Virus record (IMG/VR): IMGVR_UViG_3300025674_000248
Location: 1-29,889 of that record
Length of the DNA: 29,889 nt
Direction: 5' to 3' (one strand)
Source: a virus
The notes below the pieces were generated by a model. The model made no database searches, was not told where the DNA came from, and saw only the letters and a program-made list of their open reading frames with translations. This document shows positions 14,229 through 19,732 of the stretch, one piece after another; the stretch's first letter is position 1; each line of letters starts with the position of its first letter. Position numbers and translations under genes: made by a program.

Positions 14229-14607
14229 TGCTCAATATGCTTTTGATTTGGTACACTTGCTTGCTTATTTTTTTATCGTTGGTGCATAGCATTTCGATTG
14301 TTCGTTTGCCATGCGTAACTGTTGAATGGTCTTTCTCAAAGAACTCCCCGATCTTTAATACTGTATGTCCGTATTGGTAAGCGAAATACATAACCATCTG
14401 ACGAGCTTCTACTATTTGCCTGAACCTGACATTCTTTTTCATATCCTTAATAGGTATTTGAGTAACCGATTCTACGACTTCAGCTATCTCATTGATCGGT
14501 ATTTTTCTGTACTTCTCTTTGATTGCGCTTTCTTTTATGTACGGCGACTTGTTGATCTTCGCATCTTGCACTCGTATTGGCAAGCCTAAAAATACTTCTG
14601 GTTTCAT
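14179..14607 (-). CDS. Stand-alone DnaA domain IV-like DNA-binding protein
   Basis: The 142-residue protein contains the C-terminal DNA-binding domain of DnaA, the bacterial replication initiator, without the AAA+ ATPase. Residues about 61-104 show it: RFRQIVEARQMVMYFAYQYG, then IGEFFEKDHSTVTHGKRTI. The DHSTVTHGKRTI block (93-104) matches the DnaA signature DHTTVxHAxxxI that contacts the DnaA box. The first 55 residues are basic and unassigned. It probably binds a phage origin or competes for host DnaA sites. Start and stop overlap its neighbours (ATGA upstream). Confidence 0.82.
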   Translation of the reverse strand: MKPEVFLGLPIRVQDAKINKSPYIKESAIKEKYRKIPINEIAEVVESVTQIPIKDMKKNVRFRQIVEARQMVMYFAYQYGHTVLKIGEFFEKDHSTVTHGKRTIEMLCTNDKKISKQVYQIKSILSNGLPPTYYRTTETNAI

Positions 14608-14960
14608 TCTATCTTATTTTTGTAGTGGTTGATAATCTTTTCCATTTCGATTTTGTAAAATTCGTCAAACGTAATTGATAAATGTTCATGATTTGCTTTC
14701 CAAACCAAGTAGAACACACTTCTTAATCGTTGAGAACTGGACTTCTTTTGATCGTATAGGTCAATATCAATGTTGTCTAATTCGTCAACCTCTGGCGGTT
14801 GTTCTCCTGTTCTGAAGTAAACTATTCCGAATTGGTCTAACATCGAATCCACGTTCATAAGATCGTTGGTGTTGGCTTCTTGGGTGGTAAAAGTTAACCG
14901 GAGGCTTTTGTCTTTCAACCTCCGGTAGCCTGTTAATATAGCTGCTTTAACTATTTTCAT
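14604..14960 (-). CDS. Conserved early phage protein of unknown function
   Basis: A 118-residue protein with a beta-rich N-terminus (AILTGYRRLKDKSLRLTFTT) and an acidic middle (EVDELDNIDIDLYDQ). The helical C-terminus reads SQRLRSVFYLVWKANHEH and FDEFYKIEMEKIINHYKNK. The combination of KDKSLRLTF and FDEFYxxxMEKII is one I associate with small proteins common in Bacteroidetes phage replication regions. No enzymatic motif is visible. It overlaps the DnaA-domain gene by four bases. Confidence 0.65.
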   Translation of the reverse strand: MKIVKAAILTGYRRLKDKSLRLTFTTQEANTNDLMNVDSMLDQFGIVYFRTGEQPPEVDELDNIDIDLYDQKKSSSQRLRSVFYLVWKANHEHLSITFDEFYKIEMEKIINHYKNKIE

Positions 14961-14999
14961 AACAAAGGAAAAACAGTAGTATAAAAAAAACGATTTCCA

Positions 15000-15392
15000 T
15001 TACTGCTTGGTCATTACCCAGTTATATATTTGCTCGGCAAACTTCAATACCGTTTCTTCCGATGCCTGACGTTCCTGGTAAAACTGACACGCGGAACTAA
15101 CTGAAGATTGTGCCACAATTAGTTTTTGTCTTGATGGGTCCTCCTTAGAAAACGACTTGCCACGATCACGGCTAAAAGCGTCAGCCTTTGGCTTGCCTAC
15201 TTTTCCTTTGTTATTTCCGTGCTTGTCTTGTCCGGTTACTTCAAAGTCCACATCATCGCCTACATTAAAAGGTAGTTCTTTCATGTGGTTGGCATTGAAC
15301 TGCGTACCGTCCTCCATTTCGTAGGAATGTTCATAATACGTTTTGTCGTTGAACTCGAATGTTCTGTTAAAGGAAACTGATTTGATTTTCAT
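15000..15392 (-). CDS. Possible single-stranded-DNA-binding-like early protein
   Basis: A 130-residue protein. The first 60 residues are beta-rich (KIKSVSFNRTFEFNDKTYYE, then LPFNVGDDVDFEVTG) and could form an OB-like barrel. A Lys/Gly-rich linker (KHGNNKGKVGKPKAD) follows. The helical C-terminus reads DPSRQKLIVAQSSVSSACQF and LKFAEQIYNWV. Proteins of this layout are frequent in Bacteroidetes phage early regions and are sometimes called ssDNA-binding. The evidence here is fold impression and context only, and a different nucleic-acid-binding role is possible. Confidence 0.6.
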   Translation of the reverse strand: MKIKSVSFNRTFEFNDKTYYEHSYEMEDGTQFNANHMKELPFNVGDDVDFEVTGQDKHGNNKGKVGKPKADAFSRDRGKSFSKEDPSRQKLIVAQSSVSSACQFYQERQASEETVLKFAEQIYNWVMTKQ

Positions 15393-15414
15393 ATTTATAT
15401 AATTTGGTTACTGA

Positions 15415-15696
15415 TTAAAATCCCTGCATCGAACCACCGAAGCGAAATTCGTCGATGGCTTGCCGATCTCTGGCGTATGTTTCTGATGGTTCGCCCACGC
15501 ACTCAATTTTGTGGATGAGAACAAAATACTTATTGCGAACTGCATAGTATTCATCTTTTATATCTTGCAGTTCCCTTTGTTTTTCCTTTTCCATATCGCG
15601 TAGTGTCCATAGATACTGATCTACCTCTATGCTTAAGGCTTGCATTTCATCTTTTGATGGCAGCCCTTTGGTCATTTCAATTATTCTTTCTAACAT
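15415..15696 (-). CDS. Small coiled-coil early protein
   Basis: A 93-residue mostly helical protein (LPSKDEMQALSIEVDQYLW, RDMEKEKQRELQDIKDEYYA) with a short polar, Gly-ending C-terminus (FRFGGSMQGF). I do not recognise a family. The start overlaps the end of the upstream gene by 7 bases, which supports it being a genuine member of the operon. Confidence 0.55.
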   Translation of the reverse strand: MLERIIEMTKGLPSKDEMQALSIEVDQYLWTLRDMEKEKQRELQDIKDEYYAVRNKYFVLIHKIECVGEPSETYARDRQAIDEFRFGGSMQGF

Positions 15697-15944
15697 GATT
15701 GTAAGATTTTACCGTCAATCGAACATCGCAATTTAAGATAGGTATCACCGTTTTTCAGGAGTGCCTTTTGATCGTGGTAGGATATTACTTTCCACTTCAC
15801 TCCGTCTATTCTTATTTCACTACCGACTTCAATAGGTGGTATAATACCGTCTATTTTCATTGATAGGTTAGACCGTTCTCTTTTGATGTAGGTAAGCCAT
15901 TCCTTAAATGAATGTACTGGGTTAGTTGGGTAGGTTGTTTTCAT
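15690..15944 (-). CDS. Small early protein of unknown function
   Basis: An 84-residue protein with a helical N-terminus (VHSFKEWLTYIKRERSNLSM) and a compact beta-rich C-terminal half (IEVGSEIRIDGVKWKVISYH, then DTYLKLRCSIDGKIL). That half resembles a small SH3- or Tudor-like barrel by strand pattern only. The start region is one of the AAACACG-ATG sites of this operon. No catalytic residues are apparent. It could be a host-takeover protein, as is common for first genes of early operons. Confidence 0.55.
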   Translation of the reverse strand: MKTTYPTNPVHSFKEWLTYIKRERSNLSMKIDGIIPPIEVGSEIRIDGVKWKVISYHDQKALLKNGDTYLKLRCSIDGKILQSC

Positions 15945-15963
15945 CGTGTTTGGTTTTACTTAT

Positions 15964-16467
15964 TCATTTAACTTGATCCACAATGTATAACCATCTTCCA
16001 AAGTAAGAACTATCATTCACTACATTTGCAAGTTCCCACAATGAACCCTTCTCCTGCATTTCGGCAAGTTCATCTACTAATGGTCGAATATTGTAGTACC
16101 TTAGATCATTTTCGTAGCTATGGTCTCCTAATTGAAATACCAATTCGTGTCCCCTGTAAATACCCTCTCCCACATACCAACTTATATCTTCGCCACATTC
16201 TTGTAATTCTGCAATATGAGCGTCATTGTACACCCAATTATCATCATCTTCTTCAAGGCACCAGTCATATAATTGTTGTTCTGCTTCTTCCTTACTTTCA
16301 AAAACTTGTAGCAAACCACGTGTATCGTGCATATCTCTGTGGTATTGAGATGGTATTGATGATTGATAGTAACTATCACCAGACTTAATGGCTATCCAAA
16401 TGTGGTTAGGCACTAATATATTTTCACCGTCTTTTGTAGTAAATGTTGTTTTTTCTTTTTGTGTCAT
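15964..16467 (-). CDS. First protein of the early minus-strand operon, unknown function
   Basis: I place the start at 16467, giving 167 residues. An upstream in-frame ATG at 16494 lies inside the promoter, and the chosen ATG has the operon's AAACACG initiation motif. The protein is very acidic with many Trp/Tyr (CLEEDDDNWVYNDAHIAEL, EDISWYVGEGIYRGHELVFQ, SYFGRWLYIVDQVK). The segment after residue 10 has strands with VPNHIWIAIKSGD. Acidic, DNA-mimic-like early proteins often block host defences or transcription, but this is only a suggestion from composition and position. Confidence 0.6.
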   Translation of the reverse strand: MTQKEKTTFTTKDGENILVPNHIWIAIKSGDSYYQSSIPSQYHRDMHDTRGLLQVFESKEEAEQQLYDWCLEEDDDNWVYNDAHIAELQECGEDISWYVGEGIYRGHELVFQLGDHSYENDLRYYNIRPLVDELAEMQEKGSLWELANVVNDSSYFGRWLYIVDQVK

Positions 16468-16491
16468 CGTGTTTGATTTTTGATTACACCA

Positions 16492-16521
16492 CAAACATAC
16501 AAAGTTTTTTTATTCACACAA
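16492..16521 (-). promoter_or_regulatory. Early leftward promoter of host type
   Basis: On the minus strand TTG (16521-16519) is followed by 19 bases and TATGTTTG (16499-16492), a full match to TAnnTTTG. A second TTG lies directly before the first. The A/T-rich tract upstream may act as an UP-like element. The predicted start is about 18 bases before the ATG at 16467. Confidence 0.75.
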
Positions 16522-16546
16522 CAAAAAAAGTTAATTTTTTTTTCAT

Positions 16547-16554
16547 TATGTTTG
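16547..16554 (+). promoter_or_regulatory. -7 element of the rightward HTH gene
   Basis: TATGTTTG matches TAnnTTTG exactly and ends 23 bases before the ATG at 16578. A good TTTG is missing at the usual distance; only an A/T tract is there. The promoter may be weak or activator-dependent. It overlaps the dyad at 16550-16569. Confidence 0.5.
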
Positions 16555-16569
16555 CTTGAACATTCAAAC
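16550..16569 (+). promoter_or_regulatory. Candidate operator dyad for the HTH protein
   Basis: The 20-base sequence has the symmetric form GTTTG-N2-TG-N2-CA-N2-CAAAC, with 7 of 10 possible pairs matching. It covers the end of the -7 element and the predicted start of the HTH transcript, the expected place for autorepression by a dimeric Cro-like protein. Confidence 0.45.
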
Positions 16570-16577
16570 TAATAGAC

Positions 16578-16775
16578 ATGAAAGAGTATTTCAAAGAGAA
16601 GAAAATACGCCAGACAAAGGTAGCGGAGGTGTTGGGCATTAGTAAGGTATCGGTATCAAGTAAGGTAAACGGTCAACAGCCCTGGAAGTTGGCAGAGTTA
16701 AAAAAGCTATCCGAGCATTTGAACGTACCTATCTGCGAAGTGGTAGAAGTGGCTATCGAACATGAAACAGCGTAA
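16578..16775 (+). CDS. Cro/C1-type small HTH regulator
   Basis: A 65-residue XRE-family protein that is essentially one helix-turn-helix domain. The core is RQTKVAEVLGISKVSVSSKVNGQ (about 11-33), followed by PWKLAELKKLSEHLNVPICE. There is no oligomerisation domain beyond the fold, as in Cro. It is divergent from the early minus-strand operon across a control region that contains both promoters and a dyad, so it probably sets the early transcriptional switch. No integrase is seen in this window, so a lysogenic role cannot be claimed. It overlaps the next gene by 14 bases. Confidence 0.8.
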   Translation: MKEYFKEKKIRQTKVAEVLGISKVSVSSKVNGQQPWKLAELKKLSEHLNVPICEVVEVAIEHETA

Positions 16776-16983
16776 AGCGCGTTTGATTTTGAAATTACCT
16801 GAACTAAAAGAACGCCTAAAGGACGTACAGGGGGAGGCAAGGATAGGGGAGTTATATATTCCTGACCTTAGACGGACCATTGACAGTCTTATTAAGGTAC
16901 TGGAATCAAATCCAGGCAACAAGGCATACATGGGTTACTATGTTACTTTGAAAAAAATTTTCGACCATGTGCAACCTTTGTAA
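16762..16983 (+). CDS. Small helical protein coupled to the HTH gene
   Basis: A 73-residue basic protein starting inside the HTH gene (14-base overlap in another frame). It has two helical stretches (KLPELKERLKDVQGEARIGE and PDLRRTIDSLIKVLES) and then GNKAYMGYYVTLKKIF. No motif is recognised. Coupling suggests it could modulate the HTH protein, for example as an anti-repressor or co-regulator. The gene ends 13 bases before the next possible -7 element. Confidence 0.5.
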   Translation: MKQRKARLILKLPELKERLKDVQGEARIGELYIPDLRRTIDSLIKVLESNPGNKAYMGYYVTLKKIFDHVQPL

Positions 16984-17011
16984 AGAATTATGCGTTATGT
17001 TTGTATAATCG

Positions 17012-17090
17012 AAGGGTGACAACTTCAAAGAAAACTTTTTAACGGTTTGCCGAGTAGGTATGTCACCCACCGAAAGGCAGACTTTTTTTT
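17012..17090 (+). ncRNA. Candidate small RNA with two crossing stems
   Basis: Just after TATGTTTG/TATAATCG elements, GGGTGACA (17014-17021) pairs perfectly with TGTCACCC (17061-17068). GTTTGCC (17045-17051) pairs with GGCAGAC (17076-17082), followed by TTTTTTTT (17083-17090). The two stems cross, so they form either a pseudoknot or alternative structures. It may simply be a regulated terminator of the HTH operon. It is not a tRNA, as it has no T-arm. Confidence 0.4.
17045..17090 (+). terminator. Intrinsic terminator after the HTH operon
   Basis: A seven-pair stem (one G-T) GTTTGCC/GGCAGAC is followed immediately by eight Ts. The 24-base loop is long and contains the 3' arm of another stem, which could switch termination on or off. 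Confidence 0.6.
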
Positions 17091-17233
17091 GTTTGTCAAA
17101 CTTCAATCACCTAATAAAGTTGGAAGATTGTTGGATCAGGTAAATAGCCGTATGGCGGTGGAAGTACTAACGCCTGGTTCGGCACCGAAGTTGCAATGTC
17201 CTAACGGAACTCATCTGACGGAATGTTAGCGTT

Positions 17234-17280
17234 GTTAACGTGGTTGGTGGTTTGGTGGCTTTGCCACTAACTACGTTGAC
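17234..17280 (+). other. Strong 17-bp RNA hairpin
   Basis: The arms 17234-17250 and 17264-17280 pair at all 17 positions, three of them G-T. The loop is 13 bases. Within it, GTGGC-TTT-GCCAC offers a competing inner stem. No T-run follows, so it is not a terminator. It lies 70 bases before the ninG-like start. Confidence 0.55.
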
Positions 17281-17349
17281 TTACGAGCCTTCAGAATCTA
17301 TCTTCTGGAATGTCAAACATCTATACTAAAAACATTGTATATTCGTACT

Positions 17350-17961
17350 ATGGCACTAAAAAAACGAAAGTGTAAAGTATGTAAGACGGAGTTCAAACAA
17401 ACTCGACCATTGCAAACAGTATGCTCGTGGACTTGTGCTACCCAATTTGCTAAAAAGAAGGAACAGGAAAAACGCAAGGCGGAAACCCAAAGGATGAAGG
17501 AGGATCTGAAAACTTATGGCGATTGGTTAAGGAATTTGCAGGTTTTGGTTAACCGTATAGTTCGGGTAATAGACTATGGCAGTCCGTGTATGAGTTGCGG
17601 AAAGGTTGGTGGTAAAGCACAGGCAGGACACTATCATAGTGTAGGATCAAACCCACAACTAAGATTTCACTTTATGAATATATGGCTTCAGGACTACCGA
17701 TGTAATGTAGAATTGTCTGCCAACATTCCAGGATATAACAAAGGGCTGTTTGATTCCTTTGGAAAGGAAACAAAAGAGTTTATAGAATTCGGATTGACTG
17801 AAAGGTATCAGTCTAATAAATGGCAGCTTTACGAAATTAAGGACGCTATTAAGGAGTGCAAAAAGATTCTAAAGGAACTTTCCAAAGACAAAATCTACAC
17901 AATAGAGGAAAGGTACACTTTACGCAATGAGTTCAACAAAAGGCTTGGACTTTACAAATAA
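17350..17961 (+). CDS. ninG: NinG-type recombination protein
   Basis: With ATG 17350 the product has 203 residues. An in-frame TTG five codons upstream is less likely. The N-terminus is a zinc-binding four-Cys cluster (KCKVCKTEF: Cys8, Cys11; VCSWTCATQFA: Cys25, Cys29). A basic helix rich in Lys/Gln follows, and then the NinG core: VNRIVRVIDYGSPCMSCG, QAGHYHSVGSNPQLRFHFMN and YRCNVELSANIPGYNKGLFD. In lambda, NinG (Rap) helps resolve recombination intermediates. The TATATTCG element ending 4 bases before the ATG could make this message leaderless. Confidence 0.85.
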   Translation: MALKKRKCKVCKTEFKQTRPLQTVCSWTCATQFAKKKEQEKRKAETQRMKEDLKTYGDWLRNLQVLVNRIVRVIDYGSPCMSCGKVGGKAQAGHYHSVGSNPQLRFHFMNIWLQDYRCNVELSANIPGYNKGLFDSFGKETKEFIEFGLTERYQSNKWQLYEIKDAIKECKKILKELSKDKIYTIEERYTLRNEFNKRLGLYK

Positions 17962-17974
17962 ATGTTTATATTGC
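17945..17974 (+). promoter_or_regulatory. Weak host-type promoter candidate for the second HNH gene
   Basis: TTG (17945-17947), 19 bases, then TATATTGC (17967-17974), with two mismatches to TAnnTTTG. The spacing equals that of the other host-type promoters in the window, and the ATG lies 16 bases downstream. Confidence 0.3.
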
Positions 17975-17990
17975 AGTAAATAATTGCAAC

Positions 17991-18650
17991 ATGGACAAAA
18001 GACTAAAGATTCATCCTGGTCAACGCTTTAACGATTTGACAGTAGTGAAGGAAATGAACCCAAAGAAACTTCCTTCAGGACAGACAAACAGAGTTTTTCT
18101 GATGAGGTGCAAATGCGGAAAAGAGAAAGAGATTAGATTGGTTCACTTTGTTCGTGGAAGAATAAAAAGCTGTGGCTGTTCAATGGCCGGCAAAACCGGA
18201 ACAGGAGTGTTTGATGAGAAAAGGGAAAGAATAGCGAAGGTATGGAGGCAGATGAATAACAGATGCAACGAAGGATGGATAGAAAGCCACTTGTATTACG
18301 ATAAAGGAATAAGGGTTTGCAATCAATGGGCTAATGATTTTTGGGAGTTTTATAAATGGGCATTAGCGAATGGGTATAAGAAAGGGCTTCACATTGATAG
18401 GATAGACAACTCAAATGGCTACTATCCGGAGAATTGCAGATGGGTAACACCAATGGAAAACGCAAACAACAGAGACAACACAATGTTCGTTAACTACAAT
18501 GGCAGGAAGGTAGCCTTTCAAAACCTGATAAGAGAAAAAGGTTTGGACAGCAACAAGGGTGCAATTTTAGGAAGGATAAAGAGGGGTTGGTCAGTAGAGG
18601 AGGCATTTGACAAGCCTATAAGGAAAGGAAATTACAACAGGGCGCATTAA
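17991..18650 (+). CDS. Free-standing HNH homing endonuclease
   Basis: A 219-residue endonuclease of the family with an N-terminal zinc ribbon and a C-terminal nuclease-like core. Cys40/Cys42 (RCKCGKEKE) and Cys61/Cys63 (KSCGC) form the ribbon. His134-x-Asp136 (LHIDRIDN) and YYPENCRWVTPMENANNR (144-161) form the HNH-type core. A C-terminal helix-turn-helix-like segment (KVAFQNLIREKG, GWSVEEAFDKP) probably contributes to DNA recognition. It stands between the ninG-like gene and the sigma operon promoter and looks like a mobile insertion. It is a different subfamily from the antisense HNH/AP2 gene at 1008, so two independent invasions are likely. Confidence 0.85.
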   Translation: MDKRLKIHPGQRFNDLTVVKEMNPKKLPSGQTNRVFLMRCKCGKEKEIRLVHFVRGRIKSCGCSMAGKTGTGVFDEKRERIAKVWRQMNNRCNEGWIESHLYYDKGIRVCNQWANDFWEFYKWALANGYKKGLHIDRIDNSNGYYPENCRWVTPMENANNRDNTMFVNYNGRKVAFQNLIREKGLDSNKGAILGRIKRGWSVEEAFDKPIRKGNYNRAH

Positions 18651-18676
18651 AGAATTATTAACAAAGTATAAAAGAC

Positions 18677-18707
18677 TTTGCAAGGGATTGGAAAAGGGGT
18701 AATTTAG
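18677..18707 (+). promoter_or_regulatory. Host-type promoter of the sigma-factor operon
   Basis: TTTG (18677-18680), exactly 19 bases, then TAATTTAG (18700-18707), one mismatch from TAnnTTTG. The predicted transcript starts near 18712, about 70 bases before the sigma start codon, and so runs through the terminator at 18733. Confidence 0.6.
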
Positions 18708-18732
18708 CATCTGTTCATAGTGTTTAGTTTAC

Positions 18733-18772
18733 AAAGAGGGGGAGAAATAGACTGTGTTCTCCCTCTTTTTTT
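18733..18772 (+). terminator. Intrinsic terminator in the leader of the sigma operon (attenuator candidate)
   Basis: AAAGA and GGGAGAA (18733-18746, with a two-G bulge) pair with TTCTCCC and TCTTT (18757-18769). Seven Ts run to 18772. It lies between the promoter at 18677 and the GTG at 18786, with only 13 bases between its end and the coding start. Confidence 0.75.
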
Positions 18773-18785
18773 AACAAGCCTATAA

Positions 18786-19235
18786 GTGAATGACGAACTA
18801 CAAAATACAGATTTCTGGGTGAACATTTGCCTGACATTTACGAATGATCCGGTACTGGCAAGAGATTTGTGGCAGGAGGTTGTGTGTGATCTATGGAACA
18901 AAAAGCAGGACAACGCAAAGGGATATATCTACCGAACAATATATCTAAAGTGGAACGACAAGCATCAACGGTTCAAAAATAAGTTTCAGACCAGATATTC
19001 AATAGACGATTATATTATACCTGAAAAGGAAGATGTGATTGATTTAACCGACGAACACATGAAAAGGTTGGTATCTTCAGCATTGGACAATTACGACGAC
19101 TTAGACGCTGCATTACTGGAGTGCCATGCCAACGGAATGAGTTTGCGAGATATGGCAGAGAAGATAGGGTGCCATTATTCGACATTAAGTTACCGCATAA
19201 AAAAGACAAAAGATGACATCAAACGAAATCTTTAG
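18786..19235 (+). CDS. Phage-encoded ECF-like RNA polymerase sigma factor
   Basis: A 149-residue two-domain protein starting at GTG 18786 (the ATG four bases later is out of frame). The N-terminal half resembles sigma region 2: LARDLWQEVVCDLWNK at about 24-39 corresponds to the core-binding helix. AKGYIYRTIYLKWNDKHQR (about 44-62) corresponds to the -10 recognition helix. The C-terminal half resembles region 4 with a helix-turn-helix: LDAALLECHANGMSLRDMAE, then GCHYSTLSYRIKKTKDDI. Length and two-domain layout match ECF sigma factors. It should direct host RNA polymerase to phage promoters; the CAAC-N16-TACTTATA elements are the natural candidates. The end overlaps the next gene by 23 bases. 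Confidence 0.75.
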   Translation: MNDELQNTDFWVNICLTFTNDPVLARDLWQEVVCDLWNKKQDNAKGYIYRTIYLKWNDKHQRFKNKFQTRYSIDDYIIPEKEDVIDLTDEHMKRLVSSALDNYDDLDAALLECHANGMSLRDMAEKIGCHYSTLSYRIKKTKDDIKRNL

Positions 19236-19455
19236 GATTATTGCGGTAGGTTGTGGGGTGTATGTTTGGCTGCTGACACCGATAGCCTATAAGTTAAAAC
19301 GATGGCTAAAAGGCAAAAGGCTAAAGGCATGGCTGTATAATTTACCGTACTGTGAGAAGTGTTTGGCTTTCTGGTCAGGGTTGATAATCACAGGGCGGTT
19401 AGATATGGCTGTGGTTACGGTTGTGTTTACTAAATTGATATTGAGATATGTTTAG
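19213..19455 (+). CDS. Small membrane protein with a CxxC motif
   Basis: An 80-residue protein with hydrophobic segments at about 6-24 (FRIIAVGCGVYVWLLTPIA) and about 50-75. A basic loop (KLKRWLKGKRLKAWL) leads into the motif PYCEKCLAFWSGLII. CxxCLxFWxG in a small membrane protein is a pattern I know from small phage membrane proteins of unknown function (DUF1360-like). It is coupled to the sigma gene by a 23-base overlap. A membrane-anchored partner for the downstream glycosyltransferases is conceivable, but nothing in the sequence proves it. Confidence 0.6.
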   Translation: MTSNEIFRIIAVGCGVYVWLLTPIAYKLKRWLKGKRLKAWLYNLPYCEKCLAFWSGLIITGRLDMAVVTVVFTKLILRYV

Positions 19456-19732
19456 CGACAAAGAAAGGGAGATCATTGAAAGATGGTCCAGAACGAATGT
19501 ATTAGGGTTTACGGATATTGAACCCATGCAGCAATTAAGCGAGAGGTTGAACATCGGGGTTTTTAATGCAGGGTGCAACGCTTGTGTAAGGAAAAGAATG
19601 TCCACGTTAGTTGAAATTTTACAGAATGAGCCAGATACTAATAGTAGCGTCGGAGGACGGAGTAGCGTATCACAGGATATTAGCACCAATTCTGAACCTA
19701 AACGCAGACGTAAGCCACGTTCCAACGCTTGA
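19448..19732 (+). CDS. Small Cys-containing protein, unknown function
   Basis: A 94-residue protein. The N-terminal 60 residues look folded (SDKEREIIERWSRTNVLGFT, then GVFNAGCNACVRKRMSTLVE). The C-terminal 30 residues are Ser/Asn/Arg-rich and probably disordered. This disordered part overlaps the first 107 bases of the glycosyltransferase gene in another frame, so its sequence may be dictated by that overlap. The start overlaps the upstream gene by 8 bases. No function recognised. Confidence 0.55.
   Translation: MFSDKEREIIERWSRTNVLGFTDIEPMQQLSERLNIGVFNAGCNACVRKRMSTLVEILQNEPDTNSSVGGRSSVSQDISTNSEPKRRRKPRSNA

Larger units (their letters stand above)
16984..17349 (+). other. Structured non-coding region before the ninG-like gene
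   Basis: No convincing gene lies in these 366 bases. A frame at 17047-17229 starts with TTG and runs through a terminator, so I reject it. The region contains possible -7 elements (16996-17011), a small-RNA-like structure ending in eight Ts (17014-17090), and a 17-bp hairpin (17234-17280). Smaller self-complementary pieces lie near 17153-17225. There is also a TATATTCG octamer at 17338-17345, immediately before the ninG-like ATG. Confidence 0.55.

Noticed and set aside
17110-17225. A possible tRNA or tmRNA, suggested by GGTTCGGCACC
   Set aside because: There is no 7-bp acceptor stem, no T-arm pairing around that sequence and no anticodon arm in register.
17047-17229. A 60-codon plus-strand frame in the gap before the ninG-like gene
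   Set aside because: It begins with TTG, runs through an intrinsic terminator and its T8 tract, has no initiation context, and its product shows no recognisable pattern.
18704-18913. A minus-strand frame over the sigma leader and sigma N-terminus
   Set aside because: It is antisense to the sigma gene and its terminator, has low-complexity composition and has no plausible start context.
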